DNA from: Actinomycetota bacterium
GTDB lineage: Bacteria; Actinomycetota; Actinomycetes; Actinomycetales; Microbacteriaceae
Direction: 5' to 3'
Length of the DNA stretch: 64,000 nt
Assembly: GCA_020160915.1 (NCBI GenBank)
Contig: JAIUPK010000002.1
Coordinates: forward strand, 124,001 to 188,000
A model generated the notes under the pieces. That model saw only the letters and a list, made by a program, of their open reading frames with translations, was not told the origin of the DNA and searched no databases. A program made the translations under genes and the position numbers. Shown here one piece after another: positions 52,418 to 61,608 of this stretch (position 1 is the first letter of the stretch; every line of letters begins with the position of its first letter).

Positions 52418-53191
52418 ATGGTTCTGGTGGACGGACGTGTGGCGCGAAGGCGGGCCGAGCGGCGTTCGCGCGTGACATTCGTCGGCGTGCTCGGTGAGGT
52501 CTTCATCACCGCGGGCGTGCTCGTGCTGCTCTTCCTGGGCTGGCAGGTGTGGCTCAACGACATCGTCGTCGGCGGGCAGCAGAAGAACCAGGCGATCGAG
52601 CAGAGTCAGACGTGGAGCAAGGGCGAGGCCTCGGCTCCAGCTCCGGCGGTCCGACCCGATCCGGGACCCCCAATCGTGATGGCTTCGGCGCCAGCTGACG
52701 ACGTGCAGTTCGCCAACCTCATCATTCCGCGATTCGGCTCCGACTACACCCGTCCGATCCTCGAGGGCGTCGCAGTGCACGGAGCACTCGCCGACGGAAT
52801 CGGTCACTACCCCGGCACGCAGATGCCAGGAGACGTCGGCAATGTCGCTCTCGCCGGTCACCGCACCGGGTGGGGAGCACCGTTGGGCGACATCGGCAAT
52901 CTGATGGTCGGCGACAGCATCTACCTCGAGACCGAGGACGGCTGGTACAAGTACATCTTCCGCACGTTCGCCTACGTCATGCCGACGGGTGTCGATGTGC
53001 TGGCCGCAGTTCCGCAGAATCCCGAGGCGGCGCCGACCGATCGCATCCTCACCCTCACCAGTTGCAACCCCAAGACGACCGCGGCCGAGCGCATCATCGC
53101 CTACAGCATCTTCGACACGTGGTACCCGCGAGCGGGCGGCCCGCCTCCTGAGCTCGCCCCCGAGGTCGCGGCCGCAGCGGCGGCCGGCTGA
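52418..53191 (+). CDS. Class E sortase
   Basis: 257 residues. One N-terminal transmembrane helix (about 21-43) anchors the extracellular catalytic domain. Catalytic His148 in LAGHRTGWG, Cys216 in LTLTSCNP and Arg225 in AAERIIAY. Class E enzymes attach proteins with LAxTG-type signals to the wall of high-GC Gram-positives. The 48-base upstream in-frame start is rejected in favour of the ATG, seven bases after TACAAT. A 53-codon gene starts in its stop codon, then pabA. Confidence 0.9.
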   Translation: MVLVDGRVARRRAERRSRVTFVGVLGEVFITAGVLVLLFLGWQVWLNDIVVGGQQKNQAIEQSQTWSKGEASAPAPAVRPDPGPPIVMASAPADDVQFANLIIPRFGSDYTRPILEGVAVHGALADGIGHYPGTQMPGDVGNVALAGHRTGWGAPLGDIGNLMVGDSIYLETEDGWYKYIFRTFAYVMPTGVDVLAAVPQNPEAAPTDRILTLTSCNPKTTAAERIIAYSIFDTWYPRAGGPPPELAPEVAAAAAAG

Positions 53192-53352
53192 TGTACGGGG
53201 CGCTCTGGCGAGTTCTGCCCGGCCCGTGGTGGGTGCGCGCGCTCATCTTGGCGGCCGCCGCCGCTGTCGTGCTCACCGCTTGTGTACTCTGGGTGTTCCC
53301 GTGGGTGAACGACTTCATCACCCCGCAGGACGTCACCGTGGAGGGGCAATGA
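53191..53352 (+). CDS. 53-residue single-pass membrane protein between sortase and pabA
   Basis: ATG overlaps the last base of the sortase stop (TGATG) and its stop overlaps pabA (ATGA). The product has an aromatic N-terminus (MYGALWRVLPGPWWVRALIL), one transmembrane helix (about 16-37) and a short acidic tail (NDFITPQDVTVEGQ). No known family. The two-way coupling and lack of any gap make it a real gene. It may help the sortase or be a membrane microprotein. Confidence 0.72.
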   Translation: MYGALWRVLPGPWWVRALILAAAAAVVLTACVLWVFPWVNDFITPQDVTVEGQ

Positions 53353-53987
53353 CACACGTACTCGTCGTCGACAATTACGACAGTTTCGTCTACACGCTCA
53401 ACGGCTACCTCCTGCAGCTCGGTGCGCAGACCACAGTGGTGCGCAATGATGCCTTCTCAGCGGATGACGCCGCGCAGGTCATCCGCGACTACGACGCAGT
53501 GCTGCTGTCGCCAGGCCCCGGCACTCCGGCCGCAGCGGGAGTGAGCATCCCGATCGTGAAGGCCGTGCTCGAATCCGGCCAGCCGCTGCTCGGAGTGTGC
53601 CTCGGACACCAGGCGATCGGTGAGGCGATGGGCGCCACTGTCACGCACGCCGAGGAACTGATGCACGGCAAGACCTCGCTGATCACTCACGACTCCAGCG
53701 CCTTCTACGACGGAGTACCCCAGCCCTTCGTCGCCACCCGCTACCACTCGCTCGCCATCGTCGACGACACCGTGCCGAGTGACCTCATCGTCACGTCGCG
53801 CACCGAGGGCGGCGTGATCATGGGCGTACGCCACGAGAGCCTGCCGATCTACGGTGTGCAGTTCCACCCCGAGTCGGTGCTCACCGAGGGGGGCTATCGG
53901 ATGCTCGGCAACTGGCTTGCCGTCGCCGGCCTGCCCGAGGCTGCCGAGACCGCGCGCGGACTCACGCCACTCGTCAAGCTCGCCTAG
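53349..53987 (+). CDS. pabA: Aminodeoxychorismate/anthranilate synthase component II
   Basis: 212-residue class I glutamine amidotransferase: catalytic Cys84 in LGVCLGHQ, His173 and Glu175 in QFHPES. It supplies ammonia to chorismate for folate (PabB) or tryptophan (TrpE); neither partner gene is nearby, and position beside sortase and pknB is the standard actinobacterial one. Translationally coupled to the 53-codon gene. The stop TAG is followed at once by a dispersed repeat. Confidence 0.9.
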   Translation: MTHVLVVDNYDSFVYTLNGYLLQLGAQTTVVRNDAFSADDAAQVIRDYDAVLLSPGPGTPAAAGVSIPIVKAVLESGQPLLGVCLGHQAIGEAMGATVTHAEELMHGKTSLITHDSSAFYDGVPQPFVATRYHSLAIVDDTVPSDLIVTSRTEGGVIMGVRHESLPIYGVQFHPESVLTEGGYRMLGNWLAVAGLPEAAETARGLTPLVKLA

Positions 53988-54052
53988 GGTTTCGATACGC
54001 CGCTTCGCGGCTACTCAACCAGCGGGAGGCGCCGCTTCGCGGCTACTCAACC
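53988..54052 (-). repeat. Dispersed palindromic repeat, copy 8 plus partial tandem copy
   Basis: A full copy (53988-54020) follows the pabA stop, then its 3' half is repeated (54031-54052). CCAGCGGG (54019-54026) and CCCGCTGG (54051-54058) bracket the second half as an inverted repeat. Lies between convergent pabA and pknB and probably terminates both. Confidence 0.85.
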
Positions 54053-54065
54053 CGCTGGAGGCGGA

Positions 54066-55787
54066 TCAGCCGCCGCAGTAGCGCAGGCTGATCGGTGACT
54101 TCTGCGGCTGGTCGCCCACGATGGACTGGCTGGCGACCGTGCCGCCGGAGCAGCCCTGGTCCACCTGCACGGTGGGGTTGAGTCCGATGGCGTTGAGCGC
54201 GCTCGAGGCCTCCGCGATCGACTTGCCCGTGACATCCGGAACCTGCACCAGACCGTTGGAAACGATCAGGTTCACCTCGTGGCCGATGCGGATGACCTCG
54301 GAACCAACCCGCTCCGAGCCGCCGGGAGGATCGGAGTCGATCACAACTCCCTGCCGAACGCTTGCCGAGTAGGTCTGAGTGGTGCTGCCGTACTTGAGTC
54401 CCTTGGCCTGGAGTGCTGCGATCGCATCCGCTTCGGTCATGTTCGCCACATTGGGCACGGTGACCGGGGTCTCACCGAGGGACACGTAGACGGTGACGGT
54501 GAGTCCCGGGTTGACCGTGATGCCGGCGGCGGGGTCGGTGCTGATGATCGCACCCTCGGGAACGGTGTCGCTGGTCTGAGCGACCTTCTCGGGAACCAGC
54601 CCGGCGTCGATGAGCGAGGCCGACCCGTCGGCGTAGGTCTGGCCGACCACATCGGGCACTTGAACGGCAACGTTGGCCGTCAGCTGGGCGGGGGCGAGGT
54701 TGAAGGTCCAGAAGATCACGGCGGCGATGATCACGACCATGCTCGCGATGCCCGCCCAGATCCACGCGACCGGGGGACGACTCTGCGTGCGCACCAGTCG
54801 CTCATCGTTGTCGACGGTGAGCTGGCGCAAGGTCGCCTCGGAGCCGGCGACCGAACTCGGGTTCACCCCGAACAGGGTCGCATTGAAGTCATTCGCGACC
54901 AGCTGCGTGCGCGCGGGAACCTCGCCGGCGGCCGCAGCCTCGACATCGGCACGGAATTCGCCCGCGCTCTGGTAGCGCGAGAAGCGATCCTTGGCCAGCG
55001 CCCTGAGCACCACGGCGTCGAGCGCTGGCGACACCCTGGGGTTGAGCGTGCTCGGAGCGACCGGATCGGAGTTCACGTGCTGGTAGGCCACCGCGACCGG
55101 GTTGTCACCGCGGAACGGAGCGCGCCCGGTGAGGAGCTCGAAGAGCACGATGCCGGTGGAGTACAGGTCGGTGCGGGCATCCACGCTCTCGCCGCGGGCC
55201 TGCTCGGGGGAGAAGTACTGGGCGGTGCCGACGATCGCGCTCGATTCGGCGATCGTGGCGGATGACTCGGAGATCGCCCGCGCGATGCCGAAGTCCATAA
55301 CCTTCACCTGCCCGCTCGAGGTGATCATGATGTTGCCGGGCTTGATGTCGCGGTGCACGACACCGGCGCGGTGCGAGTACTCGAGCGCCGTCAGCACTTG
55401 GCTGATGATGCGGGTCGCCTCGGCGGGTTCGAGGGGACCGTCAGCGAGCACGTCCTTGAGCAGGCGGCCGTCGACGTACTCCATCACGATGAACGGAACG
55501 AGAGTCTCGGCTCCGTTGGACTCGCGGATTGACTCCTCGCCAGCGTCGAAGATGCGCACGATCGTGGGATGCGCCATCTTTGCTGCGTCCTGCGCCTCGC
55601 GACGGAAGCGGGTGCGGAACGCGGGGTCGTTGGCGAGGGAGGGCTTGAGCAGCTTGACCGCAACGCGGCGGCCCAACCGGGTGTCCATTCCGACGTGGAC
55701 GTCGGCCATGCCGCCTCGCCCGATCAGCTCGCCGAGCTCATAGCGGCCGGCGAGCAGGCGCACGCCCTGTGCAACACCTTCGCTCAC
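54066..55787 (-). CDS. pknB: PASTA-domain Ser/Thr protein kinase
   Basis: 573 residues. Kinase domain about 15-275 (Gly loop IGRGGMADV, K45, HRDIKPGN with D147, DFG with D165), a juxtamembrane linker, one transmembrane helix (about 345-365) and three extracellular PASTA repeats (VPDVVGQ, VPNVANM, VPDVTGK starts) ending in YCGG. PASTA repeats bind muropeptides. It controls growth and division and is reversed by PstP. Mycobacterial PknB has four PASTA repeats, here three. GTG start with GGGGAG site. Confidence 0.94.
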   Translation of the reverse strand: MSEGVAQGVRLLAGRYELGELIGRGGMADVHVGMDTRLGRRVAVKLLKPSLANDPAFRTRFRREAQDAAKMAHPTIVRIFDAGEESIRESNGAETLVPFIVMEYVDGRLLKDVLADGPLEPAEATRIISQVLTALEYSHRAGVVHRDIKPGNIMITSSGQVKVMDFGIARAISESSATIAESSAIVGTAQYFSPEQARGESVDARTDLYSTGIVLFELLTGRAPFRGDNPVAVAYQHVNSDPVAPSTLNPRVSPALDAVVLRALAKDRFSRYQSAGEFRADVEAAAAGEVPARTQLVANDFNATLFGVNPSSVAGSEATLRQLTVDNDERLVRTQSRPPVAWIWAGIASMVVIIAAVIFWTFNLAPAQLTANVAVQVPDVVGQTYADGSASLIDAGLVPEKVAQTSDTVPEGAIISTDPAAGITVNPGLTVTVYVSLGETPVTVPNVANMTEADAIAALQAKGLKYGSTTQTYSASVRQGVVIDSDPPGGSERVGSEVIRIGHEVNLIVSNGLVQVPDVTGKSIAEASSALNAIGLNPTVQVDQGCSGGTVASQSIVGDQPQKSPISLRYCGG

Positions 55788-55855
55788 GCGTACTCTCCCC
55801 GGTCAAACCCGACAGTATCTCTCAGAGTGTACCCGGTGGGTTCTGCGCCACAGTG

Positions 55856-57511
55856 TCAGTTGACTGTGACTGACGTCTGGTCGGACACCGGGGACTCGAA
55901 GTCGGTGCAGAGGGCCGTGTAAGCGATAGTCGTCGTTCCCGGGGTTCCCAGCTCGATCGACAGGGTCGTTGCCGACGACGAGATCGGGTTGGTGCTGGCC
56001 GCCGTGCCGTTGGTGATCTGGAAGTTGAATCCGCTCAGGGGGTGTCCACTCGGGCAACCGCTGTAGTTCGGCCAGTTCACGGTGATGTCGTTGCCAGCGA
56101 GCCACGGCCCGGCCGGTGCGGTGACCGCGGCCGGCTTGGGTGCCGAAGGGGGCGGAATCTCCGTGTAGAAGTTGACCGTGATCGTCTCGCCCTTGCGCAC
56201 GTTGCCCTTGGGGTTGACGCTGTAGGCCAGACCGACCTGCTCCTCGGTGGGGGCTGCAATTCCCTGCTTGGGGTCGAGCACGAGGCCGAAGTTCAGGCTG
56301 GCGATGTAGGACTGCACGTCGTCCTGCGTGCGCCCGATCACCAGGGTGTCGTCGAGGAACACCCGGTTGGGTGCTGATGGCGTTGGGCTTGGTGACGACG
56401 CGGTCGAGGAGCTCGCGGGCGGGCTCGACGGGTTGTCGTTCGGCGGAGGGCTTGCGAGCAGCGCGATGATCGTGCCGACGAGCACCACGGCAAGCAGCGA
56501 GACGATGGCCACGAGCGGCCAGGTCCACGGGTTGCGCCGACGCTCCTCGACGGGCTCGGACGCCTCGAGTGCGCCGTTGACCGGGAGCACCCGCGTTGCC
56601 TGGGTGGCGTTCTGTCCGTAGTTCGGGCCGACGGTTGCGGCGTGCGAGCCGGTGCCGAGGATGCCAGGCACCGCCGCTGCGGCGGCAGCGACATCCCCCC
56701 GGCGAAGCGACTGCGCCGCGCGGGCCAGGTGTGCGGCCGAAGCGGGCCGGTCGGCGGGGTTCTTGGCGATGCAGGAGTACACGAGGTTGCGCACCGGCTC
56801 GGCGATGGTGACCGGCAGCTCCGGGGGCGTCTCGTTGATCTGCGCCATCGCGATGGCCACCTGCGACTCGCCCGTGAACGGACGCTGTCCCGCGAGCGCC
56901 TCGTAGGCGACGATGCCCAGCGAGTAGATGTCAGTGGTGGGGGACGCGGCGTGCCCGCTCGCCTGCTCCGGCGAGAGGTACTGCACGGTTCCCATGACCT
57001 GGCCGGTCGCCGTCAGCGGCACCTGGTCGGCGATGCGTGCGATACCGAAGTCGGTGATCTTCACCCGGCCCTCGGGGGTGATGAGAAGGTTGCCGGGCTT
57101 GATGTCGCGGTGGACGAGCCCGGCCGCGTGGGCTGCCTGCAGGGCCATGGCCGTCTGGGCGACGATGTCGAGGACCTTGTCGGTGGGCAGAACCCGTTCG
57201 CGCTCGAGGATCGCGCTCAGCGCCTCGCCCGGCACGAGCTCCATGACGAGGTAGGCGCTGCCATCCTCCTCGCCGTAGTCGAAGACGTTGGCGATGCCTT
57301 CGTGATTGACCAGCGCGGCGTGCCGGGCCTCAGCACGGAAGCGCTCGAGGAAGCCGGGGTCGCCGAGGTACTCGTCCTTGAGGATCTTGATCGCGACGGT
57401 GCGCCCGATCACGAGGTCGGTAGCCTGCCAGACCTCGCCCATGCCTCCGATCGCGACGCGACTGGAGAGTTGGTATCTGCCACCGAAGGTGAGCCCGCTG
57501 CTGGGTCTCAT
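55856..57511 (-). CDS. pknA: PknA-type Ser/Thr protein kinase
   Basis: 551 residues. Kinase domain about 10-270 (IGGMGEVW loop, K42, HRDIKPGN with D136, DFG with D154), a Thr/Pro-rich linker, one transmembrane helix (about 346-366), then an extracellular part with Ser/Pro-rich stalk, one degenerate PASTA-like unit (LVIGRTQDDVQSYIASLNFG) and an Ig-like C-terminal domain (TTLSIELGTPGTTTIAYTAL). That ectodomain is longer than in mycobacterial PknA, which lacks PASTA. ATG overlaps the pbpA stop (ATGA). Confidence 0.9.
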   Translation of the reverse strand: MRPSSGLTFGGRYQLSSRVAIGGMGEVWQATDLVIGRTVAIKILKDEYLGDPGFLERFRAEARHAALVNHEGIANVFDYGEEDGSAYLVMELVPGEALSAILERERVLPTDKVLDIVAQTAMALQAAHAAGLVHRDIKPGNLLITPEGRVKITDFGIARIADQVPLTATGQVMGTVQYLSPEQASGHAASPTTDIYSLGIVAYEALAGQRPFTGESQVAIAMAQINETPPELPVTIAEPVRNLVYSCIAKNPADRPASAAHLARAAQSLRRGDVAAAAAAVPGILGTGSHAATVGPNYGQNATQATRVLPVNGALEASEPVEERRRNPWTWPLVAIVSLLAVVLVGTIIALLASPPPNDNPSSPPASSSTASSPSPTPSAPNRVFLDDTLVIGRTQDDVQSYIASLNFGLVLDPKQGIAAPTEEQVGLAYSVNPKGNVRKGETITVNFYTEIPPPSAPKPAAVTAPAGPWLAGNDITVNWPNYSGCPSGHPLSGFNFQITNGTAASTNPISSSATTLSIELGTPGTTTIAYTALCTDFESPVSDQTSVTVN

Positions 57512-58962
57512 CTGAATAGCACCGCCTCTAGTACTTTCTTCGCAATGGGAGCTGCGATCGCGTTCCCGTAACTGGACTGTCCGAGTCCGGCGCCGTTCTC
57601 GACAACCACTGCAACGACTACCTGTGGATCGTTTGCCGGGGCAAACCCGGTGAACCAGAGGGTATAGGGATCACCCTCGCCGTTCTCGGCTGTACCGGTC
57701 TTACCCGCGACATCGACTCCGTCTATTCTGGCATTACTCGCCGCGCCGTTGCTGACTGAGCCGACCATCATCTGGGTTATCGCGGCAGCAGTCTCGCGGC
57801 TCATCGCCTGCCCGTAGACGCTCGGCTCAAGTGACTGCAGCACCGTCAGATTGGGCGCGGTGATCGACTCCACGAGGTTCGGCTTCATCAGGGTGCCGCC
57901 GTTGGCGATCGCCATCGAGACCATGGCCATCTGCAGTGGGGACGCCCGCACGCTGGACTGGCCGAAGGCGGAGAGCATCGTCTGGGGCTCGTCGAGTGCT
58001 CGCGGGTACACGCTGGGAGTCGACTCGAGGGGAACAGACACGCTCGAGTTGAAGCCGAACTTCATGGCCTGAGCGAGGATCGCGCGCGTGCCGATCGCCT
58101 GCCCAAGTTCGGCGAAGGGGATGTTGCAGCTGAGCCGGATCGCGTCCGAGATCGACACGGTTGGCGCGCCACCGCAGTCATCCCCGCCGGAGTTGATGAT
58201 CACGCTGTCGCTCTGCGGCAGCTGAAGCTGGGGCGGATTGGGGAACTGGCTGTCGGCCGTGTACTGGCCGCTGTCGAGTGCCGCGGCTGCGACCACGAGC
58301 TTGAAGGTCGAGCCAGGGGGGTTGAGGTTGCCGGCAAGAGTCCGGTTGAAGAGCGGGCCTGCCGGGTCAGCGAGCAGCTGGTCGTAGGCCGCGATCACCT
58401 GGTCGGTGTCGTGGCCAGCGAGCGTGTTGGGGTCGAACGTGGGCTTCGACACCATCGCGAGGATGGCCCCGGTCTTCGGGTTGATGGCGATGACCGCGCC
58501 CTGAAGATCGCCGAGCGCATCCCAGGCCGCCTGCTGGATGTCGCGATCCAGGGTCAGCTCAACCGCCGCCCCCTTGGGGTTCTGTCCGGTCAGTAGCGCG
58601 TTGACCTGATCGAGGAACTGACTGTTGGAGGTTCCGCTCAGGTAGTCGTTGAGGCTGCCCTCGATGCCGGTGTTGCCCTGGTTCAGGGTGAAGTACCCGG
58701 TGGCGGGGGCGAACAGCGGGCCATCGGTGTAGGTGCGCTGGAACTTGAATTCGTCGTCGGTCGGAACCGACTCGGCGATCGGCTGCCCGTCGACGAGGAT
58801 CGGGCCGCGCTCGGCTGAGTAGCTGGCATACAGGGTGCGCGAGTTGCGCCCGTCGGCGCGCAGACTGTCGGCAGTGAGCACCTGGATGACCGTACTCGAG
58901 CCGAACAGCGCGAGGAACATCAGCAGCACCACGATGCTGACGCGCTTGAGTTCCTTGTTCAC
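57508..58962 (-). CDS. pbpA: Penicillin-binding protein (class B transpeptidase)
   Basis: 484 residues. One N-terminal transmembrane helix (about 8-30), a non-catalytic domain, then the transpeptidase domain with STFK (S218, K221), SCN (278-280) and KTGTAE (421-426). Cross-links peptidoglycan, partner of the RodA polymerase encoded just upstream. GTG start overlaps the rodA stop (GTGA). Confidence 0.94.
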   Translation of the reverse strand: MNKELKRVSIVVLLMFLALFGSSTVIQVLTADSLRADGRNSRTLYASYSAERGPILVDGQPIAESVPTDDEFKFQRTYTDGPLFAPATGYFTLNQGNTGIEGSLNDYLSGTSNSQFLDQVNALLTGQNPKGAAVELTLDRDIQQAAWDALGDLQGAVIAINPKTGAILAMVSKPTFDPNTLAGHDTDQVIAAYDQLLADPAGPLFNRTLAGNLNPPGSTFKLVVAAAALDSGQYTADSQFPNPPQLQLPQSDSVIINSGGDDCGGAPTVSISDAIRLSCNIPFAELGQAIGTRAILAQAMKFGFNSSVSVPLESTPSVYPRALDEPQTMLSAFGQSSVRASPLQMAMVSMAIANGGTLMKPNLVESITAPNLTVLQSLEPSVYGQAMSRETAAAITQMMVGSVSNGAASNARIDGVDVAGKTGTAENGEGDPYTLWFTGFAPANDPQVVVAVVVENGAGLGQSSYGNAIAAPIAKKVLEAVLFR

Positions 58963-60377
58963 TGGCCCACGACCAGACGGTTGTCCGCGGCATCCAGCGG
59001 GTCGATGACCAGCCGAGGCTGGCTGCGCACGCTGTCAGACAGTCGCAGCAGAAGCGCGGCGATGATCCAGTTCGCGACCAGGGAGGAGCCGCCGGCTGCG
59101 AGGAACGGGGTGGTGAGTCCGGTCAGCGGGATGACGCGGGTGACGCCACCGATCACGACGAAGACCTGCAGGGCGATGACGAACGAGAGGCCCACACCAA
59201 GGAGGCGCCCGAAGTCGTCCTGACCGGCGAAACCGATGCGGAAGCCGCGGGAGATGAAGAGCAGGTAGAGCGCGAGGATGGCGAACAGCCCCACCATGCC
59301 CAGCTCCTCGCCGAGCGCAGAGATGATGTAGTCGCTCTCGGCGAGCGGCGTGATGTCGGGCCGGCCCTGACCGAGCCCGGTGCCGATCAGGCCGCCATCC
59401 GCCAGACCGAACAGCCCCTGCACGAGCTGGTAGCTGCCGCCGTCAGCATCGTAGAGCTCGGGGTTGAAGGGATCGAGCCACGTGCTGACGCGTCCACCCA
59501 CGTAACTCAGGGTCTGGCTGGCCACGACCGCGCCGATGATGAACATGCTCAGACCGAGCACGATCCAACTGGACCGGCCGGTGGCGACGTAGAGCATCAC
59601 GAGGAAGAGTCCGAAGTAGAGCAGGGCCGTTCCGAGGTCGCGCTGGAAGACCAGTACGAGCATCGAGGCGGCGAAGACCACGAGGATCGGACCGAGATCA
59701 CGGGCCCGCGGGAACTGCATGCCGAGGAAGCGCCGACCCACCATGGAGAGCGAGTCCCGTGCAGAGACCAGGTAGCCAGCGAAGAAGATCGCCAGCGCGA
59801 CCTTGCCCAGCTCGCCGGGCTGGAACGAGAAGGGACCGAGCTCGACCCAGAGCCTCGCGCCGTTCCGAGTCGCGCCCACCAGAGGAAGCATGGGAAGCAG
59901 CAGGAGCAGGATTCCGCTGAACATCGCGATGTACCGGTAGCGCTGCAGCACCCGGTGGTTGCGCACGACGAGCAGCACCCCGATCGCGATCGCGATGGCC
60001 ACGGCCGTCCAGGCCATCTGCCGCAGGCCGCCGTTGTCCCACCCGGAGTCCTCGTCGGCGAGGCCGATGCGGTAGATCATCGCGATGCCGAGGCCGTTGA
60101 GCACGGTGATGATCGGCACGATCAGGGGGTCGGCGTCGGGAGCGACGACCCGCAGGGCGATGTGCATCCCGATGAGAAGCAGGCCGAGCAGTCCCGAGAG
60201 GGCGAGCACACCGAGGTCGAGCTGCCCCAGGGCGCCGAGCTGCACGAGGGCGATCGCCGCCACATCGATGGCGATCGCGAAGAGCAGGAGAACCAATTCG
60301 AGGTTGCGCAGCCGAGCCGGCACACGCAGTCTGAGCCGGATCGTTGAGGTGAACGTCGACCTAGGGGACTCGGGCAT
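58959..60377 (-). CDS. rodA: RodA/FtsW-family peptidoglycan glycosyltransferase
   Basis: 472 residues with about ten to twelve transmembrane segments. Family landmarks include NGARLWVELGPFSFQPGELGKVALAIFFAGYL and ESDYIISALGEELGMVGLFAILALYLL. SEDS polymerase working with the class B PBP that overlaps it downstream. It starts inside pstP by 17 bases. Confidence 0.93.
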   Translation of the reverse strand: MPESPRSTFTSTIRLRLRVPARLRNLELVLLLFAIAIDVAAIALVQLGALGQLDLGVLALSGLLGLLLIGMHIALRVVAPDADPLIVPIITVLNGLGIAMIYRIGLADEDSGWDNGGLRQMAWTAVAIAIAIGVLLVVRNHRVLQRYRYIAMFSGILLLLLPMLPLVGATRNGARLWVELGPFSFQPGELGKVALAIFFAGYLVSARDSLSMVGRRFLGMQFPRARDLGPILVVFAASMLVLVFQRDLGTALLYFGLFLVMLYVATGRSSWIVLGLSMFIIGAVVASQTLSYVGGRVSTWLDPFNPELYDADGGSYQLVQGLFGLADGGLIGTGLGQGRPDITPLAESDYIISALGEELGMVGLFAILALYLLFISRGFRIGFAGQDDFGRLLGVGLSFVIALQVFVVIGGVTRVIPLTGLTTPFLAAGGSSLVANWIIAALLLRLSDSVRSQPRLVIDPLDAADNRLVVGQ

Positions 60378-61608
60378 CCGACAACTTATCCACTATTCGG
60401 CGGGCGTCGGCGAGGTCCTCCGCGTTGATCGTGGCCTCCACCTGCTGACGCTGGTACAGGGGCAGGTTGGTGAGGGTGATGGTCGTCGTCTCGTAGACGT
60501 GGGAGAGCTCGATCGGCCCGATGTCCTGTTGCACGCCCTGGAAGATCGCGACCCGGCCATCGCTCGCACCGACGAAGTAGTGGCGCTGGGTGAAGTTGTA
60601 GCCGAGGACGATGGCCCCGATGATGGCTGCGATGGCCACCGCGATGAAGACGAGCCAGGTGGTGCGTCGACGTCGGGCGCGCTTGCGGTCCTCGATGATG
60701 AGGGCGTTCAGGTACTCGTCCGACTCGGGTTCGAAGTGGCTGTCGTCGGTCTGCGTCGCCTTGAGCGGATGCAGCAGCAGGCTCGGCAGGCGCAGCGGAC
60801 GCCGACCGGCCTCGGCGTCGAACGACAGCGGGGAGGCGGCGGAGCCGACGGTCACCGGCGGATTGTGCGACGAGTCGCCCGTCTCATCGACGTCGACGAG
60901 AACGACGGTGACGTTGTCGGGGGCGCCCTGGTCGAGACTCTCCTTGACCAGGCGGTCCGAGGCGGCCTTGGCGCCGGCGACCGTCGCAAGCACCGTGGCG
61001 ATCTTGTCCTCGGCGACGTAGCTGCTCAGGCCGTCGGAGCAGATGACCCAGCGATCGCCGGCCTTGGTCTCCATGACGGTCGTATCGATCTCGGGCGACG
61101 CATCGACGTCACCGAGCACCCGCATGAGAACCGAGCGCCGGGGATGCACGGCCGCTTCTTCTGCTGTGATGCGGCCGCTGTCGACCAGCCGCTGCACGAA
61201 GGTGTGGTCGTTGGTGATCTGGGTGAGTTTGCCGTCACGGAACAGGTAGATGCGGGAGTCGCCGATGTGCGCGATCGCCACGTGGTTGTCGACGCGGAGC
61301 AGGCCGCTCACGGTCGTACCCATGCCGGTGAGTTCGCCGTGCTCGAAGACCGTCTCGGCGAGCAGGGAGTTCGCGGCAAGAAGCGCCGACTGCAGCGCGA
61401 ACTCGGCATCGTTGGGTGAGGTGTACTGGCGATCGGTCTCGGTGATGCGCTTGACCGCGATCGCCGAGGCGACGTCGCCGCCCGCGTGGCCACCCATGCC
61501 GTCGGCGACGAGGAACAGGTACTGTCCCGCGTAGCCGCTGTCCTGGTTGTTGGAGCGCACCTTGCCGACGTGCGAGACGGCCGCGCTCCTGTCAGTACTG
61601 GCCATCAC
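60361..61608 (-). CDS. pstP: PP2C-family Ser/Thr phosphatase
   Basis: 415 residues. Catalytic domain about 1-240 with VRSNNQDS, LVADGMGGHAGG, HIGDSRIYLF, CSDGLSSYV and DNVTVVLVDV, holding the metal Asp residues; a linker, one transmembrane helix (about 314-336) and an extracellular domain. It reverses PknA/PknB phosphorylation. ATG is directly after fhaB; a second ATG one codon later is possible. Confidence 0.94.
   Translation of the reverse strand: MMASTDRSAAVSHVGKVRSNNQDSGYAGQYLFLVADGMGGHAGGDVASAIAVKRITETDRQYTSPNDAEFALQSALLAANSLLAETVFEHGELTGMGTTVSGLLRVDNHVAIAHIGDSRIYLFRDGKLTQITNDHTFVQRLVDSGRITAEEAAVHPRRSVLMRVLGDVDASPEIDTTVMETKAGDRWVICSDGLSSYVAEDKIATVLATVAGAKAASDRLVKESLDQGAPDNVTVVLVDVDETGDSSHNPPVTVGSAASPLSFDAEAGRRPLRLPSLLLHPLKATQTDDSHFEPESDEYLNALIIEDRKRARRRRTTWLVFIAVAIAAIIGAIVLGYNFTQRHYFVGASDGRVAIFQGVQQDIGPIELSHVYETTTITLTNLPLYQRQQVEATINAEDLADARRIVDKLSDARVP

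Noticed and set aside
60386-60394. TTATCCACT in pstP
   Set aside because: Imperfect box in coding sequence at the overlap with rodA; no clustering.
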